A stretch of 64,000 nt of DNA from positions 1-64,000 of the forward strand of contig MSGZ01000023.1 of assembly GCA_001940925.1 (NCBI GenBank), in the 5' to 3' direction. The notes under the pieces were generated by a model. It saw nothing but the letters and a program-made list of their open reading frames with translations. It ran no database searches and was not told the origin of the DNA. Shown here in pieces: positions 16,631-24,660 of this stretch; position 1 is the stretch's first letter; every line of letters starts with the position of its first letter. The stretch comes from Ruminococcus sp. Phil11 (lineage in GTDB: Bacteria > Bacillota > Clostridia > Oscillospirales > Ruminococcaceae). Made by a program: the position numbers and the translations under genes.

Positions 16631-17965
16631 AGTAACCGCTTCACCTGAAAAGAAAAAGCAGGAACGTGAGCTGCCCGACTGGATGCTTGACAAGACTACT
16701 GTCAATGAGCTGAAATTCTGTGGGGCTTTCACGCAGAAGCACCCCATGAAGTGCATCGGAGGACGGTTCTTCGACTATGACGGACTGGTTGACGAGAATG
16801 CTCTCGGCAACGAGGTCTATCGTATGCTCCGTCAGGGCGTGTGGATAGGGCTTTCAAAAAAGGTCGTGCAGATCATGGACGCACTCAGGCTCTATACATA
16901 CAGTGCGCCTCTGACACCCGACCTGAACTTTATCCATGTTCAGAACGGCAAGCTGGATCTCAAAGGCAATTTCTATCCTCACAGGGAGTTCTGCACCAAC
17001 CGCCTGAACATCTGCTATGACCCGAATATCCGAAACGGTGCTTATTATCCCGAACAGTTCATGACGTTTCTGTTGGAACTGCTTACACCGGAAGATGTGG
17101 TCACTTTGCAGGAGTATCTCGGCTATCTGCTGATACCGTCCACAAAAGGGCAGAAGATGATGTTCCTCATCGGGCATGGCGGAGAGGGCAAGAGCCGCAT
17201 CGGCATCGTTCTTCGGGAGATATTTATGGACAATATGCTGACGGGGAATGTCCACCGCATTGAGAATGACCGCTTTTTCCGTTACAATCTGAAAGACCGC
17301 CTGCTTATGGTGGACGATGATATGCAGATGCAGGCGCTCTCGTCCACGGGATATATCAAGAACCTCGTCACCGCAGAAACGCCGATCGATGTTGAAGCCA
17401 AAGGCAAGCAGAGCGAGCAGGCTTGCTTTACACAAGGCTATTGTGCTTCGGCAACGGCAGTCCCAAAACGCTGTATGACAAGAGCAAGGGCTTTTCAAGG
17501 CGAATGATTATCCTAACCACCCTGCCGCCGCCCGAACGCCGTATCATTGACCCATATATCGCCGAGAAGTTCATAGCGGAAAAAGAGAAGATATTCTGCT
17601 GGATGTATGACGGACTGCTGAGACTTCTTGCCAACAATTACCGCTTTACGATCTCCGAAAGGGCAAGGCAGAACGTCATGGAAACAATGCAGGACAACTG
17701 CAATATCACGGAGTTTCTGGAAGATACGGATAGGGTACAGTACAGTGAAAATCTGCGGGTCGCTTCATCGGTGCTGTATGACAGTTATTATCATTGGTGC
17801 GAGGACAACGCCCTCACAGCCCTGAAACGTGAAACTTTTGTATCGTGGCTCAGACAGAATGAAGCGGCGTATCATATCAAGTATGATCTCAATATTCCGA
17901 GTGGGAGTAGTCATGTCCGAGGATTCAAGGGCATTGCGTTAAAGTTTAAGTCGAGTACATATTAA
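16584..17965 (+). pseudogene. D5/P4-type replication helicase, interrupted by one frameshift
   Basis: The first part (TTG 16584, GGAGG 9 nt upstream) encodes the D5_N region and a Walker A GHGGEGKS, then LLMVDDDM (Walker B). After PIDVEAKGKQSEQ near 17420 the frame runs out into unrelated residues and stops at 17507. The correct continuation (LLYTRLLCFGNGSPKTLYD, FSRRMIILTT, up to 17965) is in the -1 frame. A single missing base near 17420-17425 explains this; joined, the protein would be about 460 residues, normal for the family. It would unwind DNA at the element's origin. There is no classic slippery heptamer, so a mutation or sequencing error is more likely than programmed frameshifting. 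Confidence 0.8.
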
Positions 17966-18126
17966 GGCGTGTAGGCGTGTAAAGCCCGTAACTGCGAGCT
18001 TTCTGCCGTGTAGGTCAGGCGTGTGACCACAGAAACGGCGTGTAACACACACGCTGTCAGAAACTTTACACGGCATAGGTACACGCTTAAAACAGCGTAT
18101 TTGCGCCGTTTACACAGGCACACGCC
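17966..18126 (+). repeat. Cluster of GGCGTGTA-type repeats in both orientations, candidate iterons
   Basis: The motif GGCGTGTA occurs at 17966, 17974 and 18037, with one-base variants GCCGTGTA at 18005 and GGCGTGTG at 18018. Inverted copies follow: TACACGGC at 18067, TACACGC at 18080, TACACAGG at 18111 and CACACGCC ending at 18126. About nine copies of an 8-bp motif in 160 bp, right after the primase-helicase genes, resemble an iteron origin or the binding region of the small HTH protein encoded next. Confidence 0.55.
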
Positions 18127-18172
18127 ATTTTATCAAGTTGTTTATGTTCAGAAAAATAAAGGAGGAAAAAGA

Positions 18173-18388
18173 ATGGAGAAAGTTCTTTACACAGTCAAAG
18201 AGGTATCGCAGATACTTCACACAAATCCGTCCTATGTTTATCAGCTCATCAATACGGGGCTGCTGCCTGTTCTGAAACTGGGCTCATATAAGGTTCGGCA
18301 CGAAGCTCTGATGAAGTTTCTGTCCGAATACGAAGGCTATGACCTTTCCGATCCGAAGAATGTGGAGAAGCTCACCGCAACGGCATAA
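18173..18388 (+). CDS. Excisionase-like helix-turn-helix protein
   Basis: 71 residues, ATG 18173 with GGAGG 7 nt upstream. It has the AlpA/MerR-type winged-helix fold typical of Xis proteins: YTVKEVSQILHTNPSYVYQLINTGLLPVLKLGSYKVRHEALMKFL, split here across residues 6-49. Such proteins bend DNA at the att sites and direct the integrase toward excision. It lies next to, and converges on, the integrase gene. Control of the upstream repeat tract is a second possible role. Confidence 0.8.
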   Translation: MEKVLYTVKEVSQILHTNPSYVYQLINTGLLPVLKLGSYKVRHEALMKFLSEYEGYDLSDPKNVEKLTATA

Positions 18389-18393
18389 AAACT

Positions 18394-18428
18394 GAGGATA
18401 GCATCATGAAAAGGTGCTATCCTCTTTT
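18394..18428. terminator. Terminator shared by the converging xis-like and int genes
   Basis: GAGGATAGCA at 18394-18403 pairs perfectly with TGCTATCCTC at 18415-18424, followed by TTTTAT. Confidence 0.8.
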
Positions 18429-18432
18429 ATGT

Positions 18433-19620
18433 TTATTTGAACACATCTTCCAGCGCTCTCTTGCTCAGTTCTGCCTGGCTCTGTGTCAGATGATTGTAGA
18501 TGTCCATTGTAACGCTGATGTTTTTGTGACCTAATCTCTCCTGCACATATTTAATTGGAAGCCCAGCTTCGAGCAGACGGGTGCAGTGTGTATGGCGCAG
18601 GGAATGGAATGTGAACGCAGGATAGAACTTGTGTATGACCTGACTTGTATGCTGTATCGTTCTCGGCTGAATAAAACCGCCGTTTTCATATACGTTTACA
18701 AAGTCAATCACGTTGCCTGTGCTTTCGTTGATGCCGAGTTCCTCATCGTAGTATATCAGTGAGTATTCATCGGCGTAGTATTCCTTTGCCCGTATCTGCT
18801 TTTCCTGCAATTCTTTCAGCAGTTCCACGATGGTTTCATCTATATCTATCGTTCTGCTTGAATTGTACTTCGGCGGAGTCAGATACCAGAACTTCTTCTC
18901 TAAATCCCATTGAAGCTGTTTGTTGATCGTGACTGTCCTGTCAGCGAAGTTCACGTTATCCCATGTGATCGCAAAGGCTTCACCAAGACGCATACCGCAG
19001 TGATAAGCGAACATCAGCGGAAGATAGGTTGAACTGCCTTTCGGGAAACGCACAAATATCTCGTCGATAATATCCTTTTCGATGACCTCACGCTTATACT
19101 GTGACGAACGGTAATTGGTGCGTGAACCTTTGGGTATCTTCACATACGCCATAGGCGAGGCTTTCAGATAGTGAAGCGGCTGTACAGCATAGTTCAGGCT
19201 GCTTGACAGCACACCCTTGATGCCGATGACGGTATTCTTGCTGTAACCGTTAGCGACCATGTCATTGATCAGCTTCTGGAGCTGTTCCGCTGTGATCGTT
19301 GCAAGACGGTACTTGCCGATTTTCGGAGATATATGAAGCCTGATATACTTTTTATAGTTAGCGACAGTCGTTGGTTTCAGATTCGGGATACAGTACATCT
19401 CGATCCAGTAATTGAGGTAGTCGTGCATAGAAAGCTCGGAAGGCGTGTTCACTGTGCCTGCGGTCTGGTATTCGTGCATAGCCTTGACACCTTCGCTGAC
19501 CGCTTCAGCCTTTGTGTTGAAACCGCCCTTGCTGATACGCTTTCTCTTGCCGTCCATCTTGGCTATCTCAAAGTAGTATTCCCATTTCTTTCCACGCTTG
19601 CGAGCGTTGATATCTGCCAT
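18433..19620 (-). CDS. int: Tyrosine recombinase (phage/ICE-type integrase)
   Basis: 395 residues from ATG 19620, chosen because GAGGG is 6 nt upstream; an 11-residue longer reading to 19653 lacks such a site. It has an N-terminal arm-binding domain (KRGKKWEYYFE), a SAM-like core-binding domain and a catalytic domain with a full set of residues: CGMRLGEA (Arg), FHSLRHTH (His-x-x-Arg), LGHKN (His) and MDIYNHL (Tyr nucleophile). It therefore looks active in integrating and excising the element. It lies at the right end of the element, as usual for int beside one att site. The host target is not obvious because no tRNA is seen beside it. Confidence 0.95.
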   Translation of the reverse strand: MADINARKRGKKWEYYFEIAKMDGKRKRISKGGFNTKAEAVSEGVKAMHEYQTAGTVNTPSELSMHDYLNYWIEMYCIPNLKPTTVANYKKYIRLHISPKIGKYRLATITAEQLQKLINDMVANGYSKNTVIGIKGVLSSSLNYAVQPLHYLKASPMAYVKIPKGSRTNYRSSQYKREVIEKDIIDEIFVRFPKGSSTYLPLMFAYHCGMRLGEAFAITWDNVNFADRTVTINKQLQWDLEKKFWYLTPPKYNSSRTIDIDETIVELLKELQEKQIRAKEYYADEYSLIYYDEELGINESTGNVIDFVNVYENGGFIQPRTIQHTSQVIHKFYPAFTFHSLRHTHCTRLLEAGLPIKYVQERLGHKNISVTMDIYNHLTQSQAELSKRALEDVFK

Positions 19621-19672
19621 AAGATCACCCTCATTTATTATAGCGCGCCACACCCGAAAAAGTCAAGCATTT

Positions 19673-19692
19673 TTGTCACCCATTTGTCACCC
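19673..19692 (-). repeat. Two 11-bp-spaced TTGTCACCC repeats upstream of int
   Basis: TTGTCACCC at 19673-19681 and again at 19684-19692, read on + (GGGTGACAA on the int strand). Direct repeats with a helical period just upstream of a tyrosine integrase are typical arm-type binding sites, so the right attachment region should be close by. Confidence 0.5.
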
Positions 19693-19789
19693 AAAAATAA
19701 ATTTTTGTGAGTAAAACGCCGTCAAAAAAGATTTTGATATATTTTCGACAATGCGTTATAACGGCGTAGTTACGGGTTTTTCTCGTCAT
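19676..19789 (-). CDS. Possible 37-residue peptide upstream of int
   Basis: ATG at 19789 is preceded by a strong AAGGAGTGACTTGCA spacing, and the frame runs 37 codons to a TGA at 19676-19678, within the repeats ahead of int. The peptide is basic (begins MTRKTRNYAVITHCRKYIK) and matches nothing I know. It could be a leader peptide, or the 5' stub of a host gene broken by integration. Confidence 0.3.
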   Translation of the reverse strand: MTRKTRNYAVITHCRKYIKIFFDGVLLTKIYFWVTNG

Positions 19790-20160
19790 TGCAAGTCACT
19801 CCTTGTAACGGTAAATTTTTTTGACATTGCATGGGCAACAACCCGATGGTTGGTGCGACCGTTGCATGTGCTGTTGCTGTTGAGGAAGCAATGAAGTAAT
19901 AGCAAAACAGCATACATACGCGTATATACGAATCCCCGGCAGATCTTGCGGTCTGCCGGGGATTTCTGTCCGCTGTGAAAGCAGGTATTCAGACATCGGA
20001 CATAAATCACTCACATCCTATTCACAGATCTATGCTATCATTAAAATGACGGATTATGTGCTGACGGCACAGTTCCGGAAAAAACGGTACGGCAGATGCA
20101 GTGAGAGGGCCTGCATATGCCGCAAGGTACCGCTGTTCAGAGTTCAAGGAGGGAAATGCC
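19790..20160. other. Non-coding stretch between the element and the host cellulase gene
   Basis: No convincing gene. It probably contains the host-element junction, since int and its repeats are on the left and host-type G+C-rich genes on the right. The clear structure is the hairpin at 19931-19964. No duplicated core att sequence could be seen because the other end of the element is not identified. Confidence 0.5.
19931..19966. terminator. Strong G+C-rich hairpin, probable terminator
   Basis: AATCCCCGGCAGA at 19931-19943 pairs perfectly with TCTGCCGGGGATT at 19952-19964, but the T-tract is short. It may end host transcription at the edge of the element. Confidence 0.55.
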
Positions 20161-21984
20161 ATGAAGCAAAAGCGTCTTGCTGCCGTATGTCTGGCAGCAC
20201 TCATCACGGCGGGCACGCTCGGCTATACGGCCGTGCAGATGCCTGTCCCCGCAAAAGCAGCCGACAGCTGCAATGACGACTGGCTCCACTGTGAGGGCAG
20301 CCGCATCTTCGACAAGGACGGCAATGAGGTCTGGCTGACCGGTGCAAACTGGTTCGGCTTCAACTGTACCGAAAACTCGCCGCACTACCTTTGGAACGGT
20401 GACATCAACGATCTCGTCCGGGATATCGCAGACCACGGCGTCAACGTGCTCCGTCTGCCTGTTTCGACCGAGCTGCTCTACAACTGGATGATCGGAGATC
20501 CCGATCCGATCAAGAGCATCAAGCCCAGCAGCGATCCGAACTATCCGTTCAATATGGAGCTGCTCCGTGCGGACGGCAGCATCTGTGACAGCAAGGAGCT
20601 GTTCGATCTCCTGCTTGCCAAGTTCAAGGAAAACGGCATCAAGGCGTTCATTGATATCCACAGCCCGGAATCCAATAACTCCGGCCATAACTACGGCCTC
20701 TGGTACGGCAAATCCTTTACCGCAAACGACGGCAAAGCGGTCGAGGTCACGACGGATGTGTGGATCAAAACGCTTGCATGGTGCGCAGAGGAATACAAGA
20801 ACGATGATACGCTCATCGGCTTCGACCTGAAAAACGAGCCGCACAGCAAATACGGCGGTGCTCCGATCGACGCGATCTGGGATGATTCGGATGAACCGAA
20901 CAATTGGAAAAAAGCAGCAGAGGACTGTGCAAACGCGATCCTCGCTAAGAATCCGAATGCGCTGATCCTGATCGAAGGTGTAGAAGGCTTTGAGGGGCAC
21001 GGCGCATGGTGGGGCGGCAATCTCCGCGGCGTCGCAAAATACCCGGTCATGCCGACTTCCGGCACCTCGCAGATCGTTTATTCGCCGCATGATTACGGCC
21101 CGATCGTCAGCGATCAGTCATGGTTCCACAAGGACTTCACCGAAAAGACCCTGCTGGACGATTACTGGTATGACACATGGGCGTATCTCGTGGAGGAGGA
21201 CAAGTACCCGCTGCTGATCGGCGAATGGGGCGGCAAGCTCGATGACGGCGACAACGAAAAATGGCTTGGGCTGCTCCGCGACTACATGATCAAGCATCAT
21301 GTGAACCACACCTTCTGGTGTCTCAACGATGACTCCGGCGATACCGGCGGTCTCTGGAAGGATGTCCAGTTCAGCACAACGCAGAACGGAGACGGCACAG
21401 TCACCGGAACCACCAAGATCACATGGGATCAGAAGAAATATGAGACCTACTACTATCCGGCGATCTGGAAAACCTCCGATACCAAGAAGTTCATCGGTCT
21501 GGATCATCAGGTCCCGCTCGGAAAGAACGGCATCAGCCTTTCGGAATATTACGCTTCCAGTGAGACGAGCAATCTGGACGGCGGCTCCAAGGGCAAGCAC
21601 GGCGGCTCTGTTCCGATCGTCCCCACACCGCCGCAGGTTACGACCGCGCCGCCGGTTGTGACGACTGCGCCGGTCACCACGACGGCAGCTGTCATCACGG
21701 CCGCAGAAACGACCGCAGAGCCGGCACCCGGCACAACAACATCCAAACTCGCGCAGCCGACCAAATGGGGTGACGCGAACCTGGATACGAAAGTGGATGT
21801 GTCCGATGCCGTTCTGCTGTGCCGCTTCCTAGTCGGCGATGCGTCTGCAACGATCACGGATCAGGGTATCGCAAACTGCAGGATCATCCGGCAGGGCGAG
21901 CCGCCCACAAGCGACTGCGTCGTCAAGATCATCAAGTATATCGCGAAGATGATCAATCCGGAGGATCTCGCACCGGAACCGTAA
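20161..21984 (+). CDS. Cellulosomal GH5 endoglucanase with type I dockerin
   Basis: 607 residues starting at ATG 20161 (GGAGGG upstream). Signal peptide ~1-33 (ends AKA). The GH5 domain spans ~35-470 with the acid/base in FDLKNEPH (Glu226) and the nucleophile in LLIGEWGG (Glu355). A Pro/Thr-rich linker (484-530) follows, then a dockerin (536-597). The first dockerin loop is standard (GDANLDTKVDVSDAVLLCRFL), but the second (ANCRIIRQGEPPTSDCVVKIIKYI) lacks the usual Asp/Asn calcium ligands. It hydrolyses internal beta-1,4-glucan bonds and is held on a scaffoldin through the dockerin. The gene stands alone with its own terminator. Confidence 0.95.
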   Translation: MKQKRLAAVCLAALITAGTLGYTAVQMPVPAKAADSCNDDWLHCEGSRIFDKDGNEVWLTGANWFGFNCTENSPHYLWNGDINDLVRDIADHGVNVLRLPVSTELLYNWMIGDPDPIKSIKPSSDPNYPFNMELLRADGSICDSKELFDLLLAKFKENGIKAFIDIHSPESNNSGHNYGLWYGKSFTANDGKAVEVTTDVWIKTLAWCAEEYKNDDTLIGFDLKNEPHSKYGGAPIDAIWDDSDEPNNWKKAAEDCANAILAKNPNALILIEGVEGFEGHGAWWGGNLRGVAKYPVMPTSGTSQIVYSPHDYGPIVSDQSWFHKDFTEKTLLDDYWYDTWAYLVEEDKYPLLIGEWGGKLDDGDNEKWLGLLRDYMIKHHVNHTFWCLNDDSGDTGGLWKDVQFSTTQNGDGTVTGTTKITWDQKKYETYYYPAIWKTSDTKKFIGLDHQVPLGKNGISLSEYYASSETSNLDGGSKGKHGGSVPIVPTPPQVTTAPPVVTTAPVTTTAAVITAAETTAEPAPGTTTSKLAQPTKWGDANLDTKVDVSDAVLLCRFLVGDASATITDQGIANCRIIRQGEPPTSDCVVKIIKYIAKMINPEDLAPEP

Positions 21985-22017
21985 GCGCGCTGCTTCTCCC
22001 CAATCATATGATAAATG

Positions 22018-22056
22018 AACCGCCGTTCAGGACTGTTCCCTGAACGGCGGTTTCTG
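22018..22056. terminator. Bidirectional terminator between GH5 and GLUG/ricin genes
   Basis: AACCGCCGTTCAGG at 22018-22031 pairs with CCTGAACGGCGGTT at 22039-22052, with TTTCT on the + side. It serves both converging genes. Confidence 0.8.
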
Positions 22057-22068
22057 CAGTTTTATTTG

Positions 22069-24228
22069 TCAGCCGATTTTTTCAAGAATCCACTCATTGC
22101 CCTCATTGGACGAGCCGGATGTCCAAAATACTTTCGCATCGCTCATGCTGCCGTTTTCTACTGTTAAATCTCCCCCGAAATCGCGGGAAATATTGAAAAC
22201 CCCGTTCCGCACCTCATCCAGTGAGACGATCAGGCTGTTTGCACTGACGACTGCTCTGCCGCCTGTGCCGCGATTGAGATAGCCGGGATGAACCGCAGAC
22301 AGTGTTCTGATGAAGTAATAGCCATTACCCTGCGGGATCACTTCCCATTTCTGATTATCTCCGCCGTTGGCACTGTGCTGCAGCAGATTGCCGTTTGCTT
22401 CATACATATCCAGCACGCGGCCGCTCTTTGCGTTTCTGATCGTGTAAATGCCGCCTCTGGCATCCTCAAGGCTCCAGAGCTGATTCACATTGCCCGGCTG
22501 GTATTCATTCCAGACAGTCAGCGAACTGGAGGAGCCCGGATTCTTCACTTCCAGCGCATAGGTTTTTGTCGTATTCGTTGCCTTATCACGCAGCGTCTTG
22601 ATGATCCGATAGCTGTCAGCATCAACCCGCTGAATTGCCGAAACAGACGAACTGACACCGACCACAGCCTTGAATCCGCCGTCACAGACATCGCCCATTG
22701 TCACAAACTTGTCATTCTGGAGGGATTTCAGGCAGCCTTGCCGGAATTCAAATATCTGGTTGTTTCCGCCGTTGAATCCGTGACAGATCAGGGTTGTATA
22801 GCTGCTTGCTGCCAGATCGAGATACCGGCCGTTTGCCTTGCTGCGGATATAATACACACCCTTAGAACAAATGCCTCTCCTGTGCTCAGAGCCTTCCATT
22901 GATGTTGTATCTATTGTACCGGACAGATTTGACGCACGCAGAACCGGTCTGCCCTTCACGGAATCCATGATCCAGACAGTGTCGAAATCCCAGCCTGTAA
23001 AATTCGATTCATCCGAAAATTCTGTCAGCGACAGCTTCGTGCCGACCTTACTGGTTCTGTCACTTGCATAATAACAGTTTATCGGGGTCTGAGTCCCTCC
23101 ACAGTACCGGCCAAGCGGATCTGCGCACCACGAAATAGGACTGTCCACTCTTCCGATACTATAACAGTTTTTGATTCCTATCGAATAATCCATATCAGTA
23201 CTTCCATAATCATATGTTAAACTGGAAATAAATCCGGCAACCAAACCGCCGCTGTCACCCTTTCCGCTAACATTGCCAATATTATAACAGTTTTCAAGCC
23301 ATCCGTACGAGAAACCGCACAAACCTCCTGCCCTGCCTTCCGTTAATCTGCTTGAGTCAATAATCTCTCCTTCGTTCCCGCAGCACCTGACAAGCGTTTT
23401 CATTTCCATAAAGCCGCAGATACCGCCGACATTTCCTTTTCCGTGAACATCTCCATAATTAAAACAATCTGAAACGAGCGCACCGTAAACAGTATAACCG
23501 GCGATTCCGCCCATCATGCCCGTATCCTCGATCGTTCCGTAATTCGTGCATTGTTCAACGGTGCCGCCCTTCATGTAGCCTGCAATTCCGCCGGCAATAT
23601 TTCCGCTGTTGTTGTTTGTACCTGCTGCATTTTCGCTCACATTCACATAGCTGGTGCAGTTTACGATTCGTCCGGACAGATCACCTGCAATTCCGCCTGC
23701 ACGCATACCGCTGACCGTTCCGTATACAGTTACATTTCTGACTTCTCCGCTCTCCGCAACACTTCCGAAAAGACCCGCCAGATGCTCGCTGTTACTGATA
23801 TAAAGATTCCGGACAGATTTGCCGTTTCCGTCGAATGTGCCCGCAAAAGATATCGGTTCAAAATCAATTTTGCCCCATTTGTCTGAAGTCAGACCTGAAA
23901 AATCAGCTGCCTGCAATCCGGCACTGATCGGCCGGAACGGTTCCGAACCTGAACGTGTGCTCAGATCAATATTGTTTGCAAGGAAAGCATTGCTCTGCGG
24001 ATTTCCGGCATTGACATGCTGACTGAACCAGTCCAGCTGGTCAGCAGTCGTAATGCGGTACGCCTTTTCGCCGGATTCGACTGTCCCGTTTCCGTTGACA
24101 TCGTAGCTGACAAGTGCGGGTGCCGAACCGGAACCGCCCGCTGCAAATGCACTGCCTGCCGGCAGAACGGAGCCGCTCATTGCAGCTGCAAGCCCGATGA
24201 CTGCTGCGCGTCTGAATGTGTTTTTCAT
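22069..24228 (-). CDS. Secreted protein with GLUG repeats and C-terminal ricin-type lectin domains
   Basis: 719 residues, ATG behind AGGAGGATC. Signal peptide ~1-30 (AFAA). Residues ~30-65 hold an EF-hand-like DVNGNGTVESGE segment. Residues ~130-400 carry GLUG-type repeats (GGIAGYMKGGTVEQCTNYG, GGIAGYTVYGALVSDCFNYG, GGLCGFSYGWLENCYNIGN), which form a right-handed beta-helix in adhesins and surface proteins. From ~450 to the end there are ricin B-like beta-trefoil units (YIRSKANGRYLDLA, IRNAKSGRVLDMYEANG with QKWEV), as in CBM13. No catalytic site and no dockerin are seen, so a carbohydrate-binding or adhesion role is likely. Confidence 0.8.
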   Translation of the reverse strand: MKNTFRRAAVIGLAAAMSGSVLPAGSAFAAGGSGSAPALVSYDVNGNGTVESGEKAYRITTADQLDWFSQHVNAGNPQSNAFLANNIDLSTRSGSEPFRPISAGLQAADFSGLTSDKWGKIDFEPISFAGTFDGNGKSVRNLYISNSEHLAGLFGSVAESGEVRNVTVYGTVSGMRAGGIAGDLSGRIVNCTSYVNVSENAAGTNNNSGNIAGGIAGYMKGGTVEQCTNYGTIEDTGMMGGIAGYTVYGALVSDCFNYGDVHGKGNVGGICGFMEMKTLVRCCGNEGEIIDSSRLTEGRAGGLCGFSYGWLENCYNIGNVSGKGDSGGLVAGFISSLTYDYGSTDMDYSIGIKNCYSIGRVDSPISWCADPLGRYCGGTQTPINCYYASDRTSKVGTKLSLTEFSDESNFTGWDFDTVWIMDSVKGRPVLRASNLSGTIDTTSMEGSEHRRGICSKGVYYIRSKANGRYLDLAASSYTTLICHGFNGGNNQIFEFRQGCLKSLQNDKFVTMGDVCDGGFKAVVGVSSSVSAIQRVDADSYRIIKTLRDKATNTTKTYALEVKNPGSSSSLTVWNEYQPGNVNQLWSLEDARGGIYTIRNAKSGRVLDMYEANGNLLQHSANGGDNQKWEVIPQGNGYYFIRTLSAVHPGYLNRGTGGRAVVSANSLIVSLDEVRNGVFNISRDFGGDLTVENGSMSDAKVFWTSGSSNEGNEWILEKIG

Positions 24229-24660
24229 AATGATCCTCCTGTTTTATGTTGTTTCCAAGATGTTTTCGCGGCATTTGCATGCAAAAAGCCGCGCCTTTCA
24301 GGACAGGAACGGTGCGCATCCGTTCTCCGCCTTATCTTTGTAGACGGGAAACAGCGCAATCAGGTTACATGGAAAATATTATTTTTTTGTATAACAATCT
24401 GAAACTGACGTTTGTTTTCGCTGAATGTTCATATCCCCACTTATAATTTTATTGTTTGATGAATCCTGCCGTAAACGCATATCCCGGAAATCGGCGGATA
24501 TGCGGCGCAAAAAAATTATTGTCCTGTGTGTAACCTTTTTTCCCGGAACTTGTCTATATGGGTAGCAGGTACTGATGCGGCAGGCGGCCGTTCGGAGGCG
24601 CGCCGACCCGCTGCGTCAGGCATGTGAAGAATGAAAACATCAAACGAAGGAGTGATCACG
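24229..24660. other. Intergenic region between two divergent secreted-protein genes
   Basis: 432 nt without a supportable gene. It should hold the divergent promoters of the GLUG/ricin gene and the three-repeat dockerin gene. A T-rich stretch lies at 24378-24400; no consensus promoter, riboswitch or long hairpin stands out. Confidence 0.4.

Noticed and set aside
17415-17430. Programmed -1 frameshift in the helicase gene
   Set aside because: There is no canonical slippery heptamer with a pseudoknot; a single-base loss is simpler, although not proven.
17966-18126. Repeat cluster as CRISPR
   Set aside because: Eight-bp motifs in both orientations, irregular spacing and no cas genes.
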